Notes under the pieces: generated by a model
Databases searched by the model: none
What the model saw: only the letters and a program-made list of their open reading frames with translations
Told to the model about the DNA's origin: nothing
Shown here: positions 59,267 through 64,000 of the stretch, in pieces
Layout of the letters: every line of letters begins with the position of its first letter
Numbering within the stretch: the first letter of the stretch is position 1
Made by a program: the position numbers and the translations under genes
Assembly: GCF_003033925.1 (NCBI RefSeq)
Contig: NZ_CP028365.1
Location: forward strand, 2,046,001-2,110,000
Reading direction: 5' to 3'
DNA length: 64,000 nt
Source: Tannerella serpentiformis
GTDB lineage: Bacteria; Bacteroidota; Bacteroidia; Bacteroidales; Tannerellaceae

Positions 59267-60129
59267 TGGCTACCGCGCACGTTCGCAAGCCCGACTGGCT
59301 GAAGATCCGCCTGAGTGGCAACGACGACTTCCGTCGGACGAAGGAGATCGTCGAGTCGCACGGCTTGCACACGATCTGCACCAGCGGCAAGTGTCCCAAC
59401 CAAGGCGAATGCTGGAGCCGCGGCACAGCCACGTTCATGATCGGTGGCGACATCTGCACCCGCTCCTGCCGCTTCTGCAACACCCTGACGGGCCGTCCCC
59501 ATCCGCTCGACCCCACGGAGCCAGATCACGTAGCGATGAGCATCCGCCTGATGGGCCTTCGGCACGCCGTCATCACCTCCGTCGACCGTGACGACCTGCC
59601 CGACCTTGGCGCCCGCCACTGGGCCGTCACCATCCGCCGCATCAAGGAGCTGAATCCGCATACGACGGTAGAGGTGCTCATCCCCGACTTCCAAGGTCAC
59701 ACGGAGCTTGTCGACGAGGTGATCGCGGCCGAGCCAGAGGTGATCTCGCACAACCTCGAGACCGTCCGCCGCCTGACGCCCAGCGTGCGCAGCGCCGCGA
59801 AGTACGACGTCAGCATGCGCGTGCTCCAGCACATCGCCTCGCGTAACGTCCGCGCCAAGACGGGCATCATGGTCGGCCTCGGCGAGACCGTCGCGGAGGT
59901 GGAGGAGCTGATGGACGATGCGCATGCCGTCGGTGTCGACGCGCTCACCATCGGGCAATACCTCCGGCCCTCGCGCAAGAATCTGCCCGTCACGGAGTAC
60001 GTCACGCCCGAGCAGTTCGAGGCCTACCGCCTGACGGCGCTCGCTAAGGGCATCCGTTCGGTCGAGAGTGCGCCGCTCGTTCGTTCGTCGTACCACGCCG
60101 AGCGTGTCTTGGGCGTAGATATCTGCTGA
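59266..60129 (+). CDS. lipA: Lipoyl synthase
   Basis: 287 residues, a radical-SAM enzyme that inserts two sulfurs into octanoyl groups on lipoyl domains. Both iron-sulfur motifs are present: C-x4-C-x5-C at Cys 38, 43 and 49 (ICTSGKCPNQGEC) and the SAM-cluster C-x3-C-x2-C at Cys 64, 68 and 71 (ICTRSCRFC). IPDFQG, SHNLETV and GLGETVAEVEELM follow, as in LipA. Start 59266 overlaps the DPP IV stop, so it is read from the same mRNA. A terminator follows. lipB was not found nearby. Confidence 0.95.
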   Translation: MATAHVRKPDWLKIRLSGNDDFRRTKEIVESHGLHTICTSGKCPNQGECWSRGTATFMIGGDICTRSCRFCNTLTGRPHPLDPTEPDHVAMSIRLMGLRHAVITSVDRDDLPDLGARHWAVTIRRIKELNPHTTVEVLIPDFQGHTELVDEVIAAEPEVISHNLETVRRLTPSVRSAAKYDVSMRVLQHIASRNVRAKTGIMVGLGETVAEVEELMDDAHAVGVDALTIGQYLRPSRKNLPVTEYVTPEQFEAYRLTALAKGIRSVESAPLVRSSYHAERVLGVDIC

Positions 60130-60152
60130 GTGCGTTGCACGAATGATTATGA

Positions 60153-60187
60153 GAGGGGTGTCCTGCTTACGCGGGGCACCCCTTTTT
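60153..60187 (+). terminator. Terminator of DPP IV-lipA
   Basis: AGGGGTG pairs with CACCCCT, followed by TTTTT. Confidence 0.75.
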
Positions 60188-60313
60188 ATTCCGCCAAACC
60201 GTGGACGATCGAGCATAGATCATTGGCGTGTAAACAAATCCCCCAGCCTCGGTGTTATTCCGATAACGAACGGATTTTATAGCCCATAACCAGAGAGAGA
60301 GGAGAGGAAGACA

Positions 60314-61543
60314 ATGGATCGCATCGCACGCATAAAGGACAGCTTGGATATACGTCACGGCCTGAACAATCAAGTCGTCGGTTTGACGCCGCTCTTGCTG
60401 CTGGTGGTGCTGAACTACACGTACACCTACCTCATCTCCTACCTCATCTCCTCCGCCGTGTGCCTCGTCGGGCTTATCGTCTTTTGGGGGCCGGTTCGTC
60501 GCCGACGCTACCAGTTCATGCTCCTGCCCACAGCCGTCGCACTGGCGCTTTACTCGCTCTTCTTCGTCCTTCAGTTGGGCAACATGCTGGCCGACTATTC
60601 GCCGCTCGTCACGGAGTGGTTGCTCGTGGTCGTACTCTCCAGCATCAGCACCATGCAACGCGTCATCGTTGGGCGTGTACGCCGCTCGCGTCGCCCCGCC
60701 CTGCGTCGGACGCGCCTCCGCACAGCCCTCAACGAGTTCTTTTTCGTGGCCCGTATTACCCAGAACGCCTACACGATTCACCTCTTCATCATCCTCTTTT
60801 ATAAGATCCTCCCCGAGGCCGACCAAACGCTTCGTCTGGAGCAGCTGTTGCAGCGCGAGTTCTTGCTGGCCATCAGTCTGGGGCTGATGCTTTACGAGCA
60901 GATCCGCCTCTCGATGATGAAGTGCGGCCTGGCCGAGGAGGCGTGGTTGCCCGTGGTCGATGTGAAGGGACACGTTATCGGACGCGTGGCCTACTCCGTC
61001 AGCCTCAGCGCCGAGGCCCGCCACTATCGCCACCCCGTGGTGCGCATCGCCGTCATGCATCGCGGCATGCTCTACCTCTCCCGCCGCGATGCCGACCGTG
61101 TCGTCTCGCCCGAGGCGATCGATCATCCCTTCTGCGCCCCCATCCTCTTCGGCCACACCCCCGAGCAAACCGTCCGCGACTTAGTTGGCCGCAACCTCTT
61201 CGGCAAGTCCGATCTCAAGCCCCGCCTACTCGTCCGCTACGCCTTCGATAACGAGCGCGTCAGCCGCCTCGTCTCGCTCTACGTCATCCACCTCCGCTCC
61301 GAGTCGACCCTCGACGACTACACCCGCGACCGTGAAGGCAAGCTCTGGACCACGCAGCAGATCGAGGACAACCTCCACAGCGGACTCTTCAGCGAATACT
61401 TCGAGCAGGAGTACCCCTACCTCCGTCAGACGGCCCTCCAAGCCGAACAGTATCTTGCTGCCGCGGCCGTCAATCTCACCCCTCCCGCCGAGGACACTGA
61501 GCTGTCGCCTGCTCCCGAAGGTGCCGCTGTGCACGGGGTATAG
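60314..61543 (+). CDS. Membrane protein with degenerate Nudix-like C-terminal domain
   Basis: 409 residues. Five or so transmembrane helices lie in residues 20-200 (VVGLTPLLLLVVLNYTYTYLI, FMLLPTAVALALYSLFFVLQL, LVTEWLLVVVLSSI and others). The soluble C-terminus reads VVDVKGHVIGRVAYSVS, HPVVRIAVMHRGMLYLSRR, HPFCAPILFGHTPEQTVRDLVGRNLFG, FDNERVSRLVSLYVI and GKLWTTQQIEDNLHSGLFSEYFEQEYPYL. This follows the strand order of Nudix hydrolases, but the box (GX5EX7REUXEEXGU) lacks its Glu residues, so it is probably non-catalytic, perhaps a sensor. The Nudix assignment is by pattern and tentative. Transcribed alone. Confidence 0.55.
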   Translation: MDRIARIKDSLDIRHGLNNQVVGLTPLLLLVVLNYTYTYLISYLISSAVCLVGLIVFWGPVRRRRYQFMLLPTAVALALYSLFFVLQLGNMLADYSPLVTEWLLVVVLSSISTMQRVIVGRVRRSRRPALRRTRLRTALNEFFFVARITQNAYTIHLFIILFYKILPEADQTLRLEQLLQREFLLAISLGLMLYEQIRLSMMKCGLAEEAWLPVVDVKGHVIGRVAYSVSLSAEARHYRHPVVRIAVMHRGMLYLSRRDADRVVSPEAIDHPFCAPILFGHTPEQTVRDLVGRNLFGKSDLKPRLLVRYAFDNERVSRLVSLYVIHLRSESTLDDYTRDREGKLWTTQQIEDNLHSGLFSEYFEQEYPYLRQTALQAEQYLAAAAVNLTPPAEDTELSPAPEGAAVHGV

Positions 61544-61588
61544 GTGGCTCTGCCCCCCATCCATACGCAAGCAGGCCGTGCAACAAAG

Positions 61589-61636
61589 AATGGCCGGGTA
61601 CATGATGAGGAGATCCCTCACACGTACCCGGCCATT
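61589..61636. terminator. Bidirectional terminator
   Basis: A perfect 13-bp stem (AATGGCCGGGTAC at 61589-61601, GTACCCGGCCATT at 61624-61636) with flanking A and T. It separates two convergent genes. Confidence 0.85.
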
Positions 61637-61654
61637 TTCCGCTAAGAGGCTCCC

Positions 61655-62167
61655 TTAGCGCTTCACACTCCCGCTTCGGTCGCCCAACTCAATCACTTCC
61701 ATGTCGCGCACCTCGGCACCGTCGATGACGAAGCGCAGCAGGGTGCGCACGGTGTGGAAGCCGCTGATACCCGCCGCACCGGGATTGAGGCAGAGGCACT
61801 CGAGGTGCTTGTCGTACATCACGCGCAGGATATGCGAGTGGCCGCAGACGAAGACGCGGGGCCGCGCGGCGTAAAGCTCGGCGCGGATCGCTGGGTCATA
61901 ACGACCGGGGTAACCGCCGATGTGGGTCATCATCACCGAGACCTGCTCCACGTCGAAGCGCAATGTCCGCGGATACATCTGCCGCACGGGGTAGCCGTCG
62001 ATGTTGCCGTACACGGCCCGGAGTGGGTGGACGGCCGTGAGCCGCATCGCCACGTCGGCCGACCCGATGTCGCCCGCATGCCATATCTCATCACACTCGG
62101 CGAAATACTCCGCATACTTCTCGTCCCACCAGCCGTGGGTGTCTGATATCAATCCGATCTTTTTCAT
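61655..62167 (-). CDS. YfcE/MJ0936-type metallophosphoesterase
   Basis: 170 residues. Calcineurin-like motifs in order: LISDTHGW (Asp, His), IWHAGDIGS (Asp), VYGNIDGYP (Asn), MTHIGG (His) and FVCGHSHILRV (His-x-His). All metal ligands are present. Family members hydrolyse phosphodiesters. The cellular substrate is unknown. Confidence 0.9.
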   Translation of the reverse strand: MKKIGLISDTHGWWDEKYAEYFAECDEIWHAGDIGSADVAMRLTAVHPLRAVYGNIDGYPVRQMYPRTLRFDVEQVSVMMTHIGGYPGRYDPAIRAELYAARPRVFVCGHSHILRVMYDKHLECLCLNPGAAGISGFHTVRTLLRFVIDGAEVRDMEVIELGDRSGSVKR

Positions 62168-62199
62168 GGAGAGAGGCTGTCCGACTTACGCGTGTACGA

Positions 62200-62430
62200 T
62201 TAGGTGTAGATCTCGGCCGTGGCGTAATGGAAAGCCAACTCGTAGTCACCTAACAAGGCTGCGGGCGGCGGAGTGTCGAGTGATTCTTTTACCGTGGTGA
62301 TGGCGTCGCGGATGCTCTGCTTCACTTCCGCCGCCGTGCGCCCCATGCCATAAATGCCGGGCACGTTTTCAGCATACGCTCCATATGTGCCGTCGTCGGC
62401 ACGCTCAATGATGATACTTATTGTTCCCAT
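62200..62430 (-). CDS. HicB-like protein, no partner toxin in view
   Basis: 76 residues. MGTISIIIERADDGTYGAYAENVPGIYGMGRTAAEVKQSIRDAI is the HicB antitoxin fold with degenerated RNase H-like core. No HicA gene is next to it, and the genes around are a phosphoesterase and a membrane protein, so it is a solitary member. The start at 62430 is the methionine before the conserved strand; the longer frame to 62517 overlaps the upstream gene. Confidence 0.7.
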   Translation of the reverse strand: MGTISIIIERADDGTYGAYAENVPGIYGMGRTAAEVKQSIRDAITTVKESLDTPPPAALLGDYELAFHYATAEIYT

Positions 62431-62443
62431 GTCTTTTACTTTT

Positions 62444-63067
62444 TCATGGCTGCGAAGGTAGATCACCCTCGGTGAGCTCTTTGATTTGGCGGAGCACTTT
62501 GTCGTCCATCCATTCATGCTCTTTGTAAATCAAACGCGAGAGAAAGAGGCTCAGACCAAAGGCTGCCGCGAAAAAGATCCATGTCGGAATAACTCGCAGA
62601 CTGCTTACTCCGACGGCGTCATACGTAGCCCATAAAAAGAGCATGACGGAAGGTGGTAATCCCCAGAGAAAGACCTGCCGCCTGATCTTCTTGAGCAGAA
62701 TAAGGCCGCGCGATACGCTAATCAGATCTTTCGTGAAGAGCTGCTTTGCTTTGATGTAGAGGATGAACTCAACCACCAGATTGAGAGCCATGAGGCCAAG
62801 GGTGCAGCCAATTAATTGCAGGGATAAGGGCTTGTCCGCGCCTGAAACAAACGCGATATAGATGGCTAAGAGCAGATAGAGCGGTAGGGCAACAATCCCC
62901 CATTTACTCGTCCGCTTACCCCACGCCTGATGTTTCCCCATCGACTCTCGGATGTGCCGATCGTCAACGAGCGGCTCGTTGCTTAGCTTGCGGTTCAGGA
63001 CGGCCCACTGTGCGCGCATTTCGTCCCATTCGTGCGCGGTGGTGGTTTCGTTATGTTTCGTTTCCAT
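62444..63067 (-). CDS. Four-helix membrane protein downstream of an ECF sigma gene
   Basis: 207 residues. A soluble N-terminal 50 residues (EWDEMRAQWAVLNRKLSNEPLVDDRHIRESM) is followed by four transmembrane helices (VALPLYLLLAIYIAFVSGA, LIGCTLGLMALNLVVEFILYI, VFLWGLPPSVMLFLWATYDAV, FFAAAFGLSLFLSRLIY). Located 15 bases after the sigma gene, as anti-sigma factors commonly are in Bacteroidetes. It shows no known anti-sigma domain, so the role is inferred. Similar 'sigma plus TM' pairs are common in the phylum. Confidence 0.65.
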   Translation of the reverse strand: METKHNETTTAHEWDEMRAQWAVLNRKLSNEPLVDDRHIRESMGKHQAWGKRTSKWGIVALPLYLLLAIYIAFVSGADKPLSLQLIGCTLGLMALNLVVEFILYIKAKQLFTKDLISVSRGLILLKKIRRQVFLWGLPPSVMLFLWATYDAVGVSSLRVIPTWIFFAAAFGLSLFLSRLIYKEHEWMDDKVLRQIKELTEGDLPSQP

Positions 63068-63082
63068 AGTTATTCCGGGTGA

Positions 63083-63568
63083 TTATTGATCGTTAGACAT
63101 GCGTTTGAGTTGTTCCTTGATGCGATAGAGTCGCACGGAGACGTTCTTGGTGCTGATACCGACCACTTGCCCGATCTCGTCGTAGCTCATGTTCTCGAGC
63201 CAGAGGAGCACGATGGCACGGTCGAAGGGTTGCAGGCGACTGATGCGGTCATGCAGTTGATTGACCTGGCGCGAGTCCTCGTCGCGATCTTCAAAGAGGT
63301 TGATGTCCATCGACAGCGGCAGGGCCGAGGGTCGCGACTTCTTCTTTCGGTCGTACGAGATACAGACATTGAGGCTCAGGCGATAGATCCATGTGCGCAT
63401 CTGGCTGCGTTCCTCGAACGTCGCCAGCCCTTTCCACATGCGGATCAGCACCTCTTGAAAGAGGTCGGCCACCTCATCCTCGTCCGCCGAGAACATGTAG
63501 CATACGCTGTATATCGTGCGCTTATGCTCATGGACGAGCTTCGTGAATGCTTGTTCGGATACTTTCAT
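63083..63568 (-). CDS. ECF-type RNA polymerase sigma factor
   Basis: 161 residues. Region 2 is LVHEHKRTIYSVCYMFSADEDEVADLFQEVLIRMWKGLATFEERSQMRTWIYRLSLNVCI. Region 4 is HDRISRLQPFDRAIVLLWLENMSYDEIGQVVGISTKNVSVRLYRIKEQLKR. It directs RNA polymerase to a small regulon. No self-regulated promoter can be named. The next gene is a membrane protein that may restrain it. Confidence 0.9.
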   Translation of the reverse strand: MKVSEQAFTKLVHEHKRTIYSVCYMFSADEDEVADLFQEVLIRMWKGLATFEERSQMRTWIYRLSLNVCISYDRKKKSRPSALPLSMDINLFEDRDEDSRQVNQLHDRISRLQPFDRAIVLLWLENMSYDEIGQVVGISTKNVSVRLYRIKEQLKRMSNDQ

Positions 63569-63644
63569 TTCTCTCTTGAGGGTTGTTTACCCATTAGACG
63601 CACCCCACGTGGGGAAAACTACAAGGGGCGAAGAAAAAAAATGC

Positions 63645-63692
63645 AGCGCGGGGAGCGCAAGACCTTATAAAGGTTTCTGCGCCCCCCGCTTC
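63645..63692 (-). terminator. Terminator of the right-edge lipoprotein gene
   Basis: GCGGGGGGCGCA, AACCTTTATAAGGTCT and TGCGCTCCCCGCGC form a nested stem on the minus strand, followed in that direction by a run of eight T (opposite the AAAAAAAA at about 63632). Confidence 0.75.
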
Positions 63693-63724
63693 TCATAGGT
63701 GCTCTGGGGATGACTGCCCTGCGA

Positions 63725-64000
63725 TCACTCCTTCTCGGCGTTCGGCTCCGTTTGATCGATGATCGAGCGGCCCTTCGACTTCACGCCGCCCTTGTTGCCC
63801 TGATGACTGGGCGTGGGGGGCGTCACCTGTCCCTCGTTGAAGATGTTTTGCTCCTCGATGACGAATCGGTTCCGCTGGCGAATGTTGTCGTTCGACTCGG
63901 GCAGCGACGGGTGCTGCCTCTCCGTGTGTTCCGACCGGGTGTTGGGGTAATAAGGCTCGGGCAGGTCGTCCTTGCTGCACGACGAGAGCGTGGCGAGCAG
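63725..64000 (-). CDS. Putative lipoprotein, C-terminal part (cut by window edge)
   Basis: Reading leftwards from the right edge, 91 codons end at TGA 63725-63727. LLATLSSCSKDDLPEP has a lipobox (L-S-S-C), so almost the whole mature protein is here and only the first residues of the signal are outside. The rest is hydrophilic and Gln/Asn-rich (RSEHTERQHPSLPESNDNIRQRNRFVIEEQNIFNEGQ and onward). No domain is recognised. It is probably a small exported lipoprotein. Confidence 0.7.
   Translation of the reverse strand: MLATLSSCSKDDLPEPYYPNTRSEHTERQHPSLPESNDNIRQRNRFVIEEQNIFNEGQVTPPTPSHQGNKGGVKSKGRSIIDQTEPNAEKE

Noticed and set aside
62200-62430. A complete HicAB toxin-antitoxin system
   Set aside because: Only the HicB-like part is present. 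Neither neighbour resembles the small HicA dsRNA-binding toxin.

Overview
The window looks like chromosome of a GC-rich Bacteroidales bacterium, most probably a Tannerella- or Porphyromonas-like oral anaerobe. The reasons are promoters of the Bacteroidetes type (TAnnTTTG) ahead of many genes, a ribosomal protein S16 with a long Ala/Glu tail, PorT-like outer-membrane barrels, DUF3857, DUF4349 and DUF4374 proteins, and three secreted S9 peptidases including a DPP IV, as expected of a peptide fermenter. The genus is an inference.

Layout. 1-3.8 kb: a minus-strand cluster of sugar/polyol nucleotidyltransferase, ATP-grasp protein, CDP-alcohol phosphatidyltransferase and HAD phosphatase, probably for a phospholipid head group, followed by the start of a Fic protein. 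4.2-19.1 kb: two PorT-like barrels, PriA, a secreted thioredoxin, S16, a TPR protein, LeuB, methylglyoxal synthase, Maf, a DUF4349 lipoprotein and two S9 peptidases. About 19.48-36.34 kb: a degraded integrative mobilizable element. It has a relaxase with an in-frame amber stop, a MobC-like protein, fragments of DUF3408 and CHC2-primase genes, a VapE-type ATPase, two excisionase-like proteins and two tyrosine recombinases. Its cargo is a pair of ABC half-transporters, a TonB-dependent receptor, a DUF4374 lipoprotein and an AraC regulator, probably an iron or xenosiderophore uptake set. 36.6-45 kb: TetR-FabH-FabG, a stand-alone DUF262/DUF1524 (GmrSD-like) defence protein, an RluA pseudouridine synthase, a RelE/Xre pair and cardiolipin synthase. 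45-49 kb: Wza-Wzz-flippase surface polysaccharide genes. 49.6-64 kb: glutamine synthetase, tRNA-Pro, two DUF3857/transglutaminase proteins, a DUF6261-like protein, DPP IV with LipA, a membrane protein with a degenerate Nudix-like domain, a phosphodiesterase, a HicB-like protein and an ECF sigma factor.

The most unusual feature lies between the genes. Eleven intergenic tandem arrays have mostly unrelated sequences but nearly the same period (41-42 bp, range 40-43), and every unit carries a short palindrome. Three of these loci (32.16-32.42, 44.92-45.02 and 49.11-49.53 kb) are enclosed by the same terminal inverted repeat (about RCGTGAGTTCGAYG). One of the three is also flanked by a 6-bp direct duplication, as expected of a transposed element, although no transposase is present. 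Two of them share the same outer flanks but hold different palindromic cores. One array is split around the 17-kb mobile element. Another sits where two mobilization-region genes have lost their ends. Together this looks like a non-coding, helically phased repeat system that spreads and exchanges its core.
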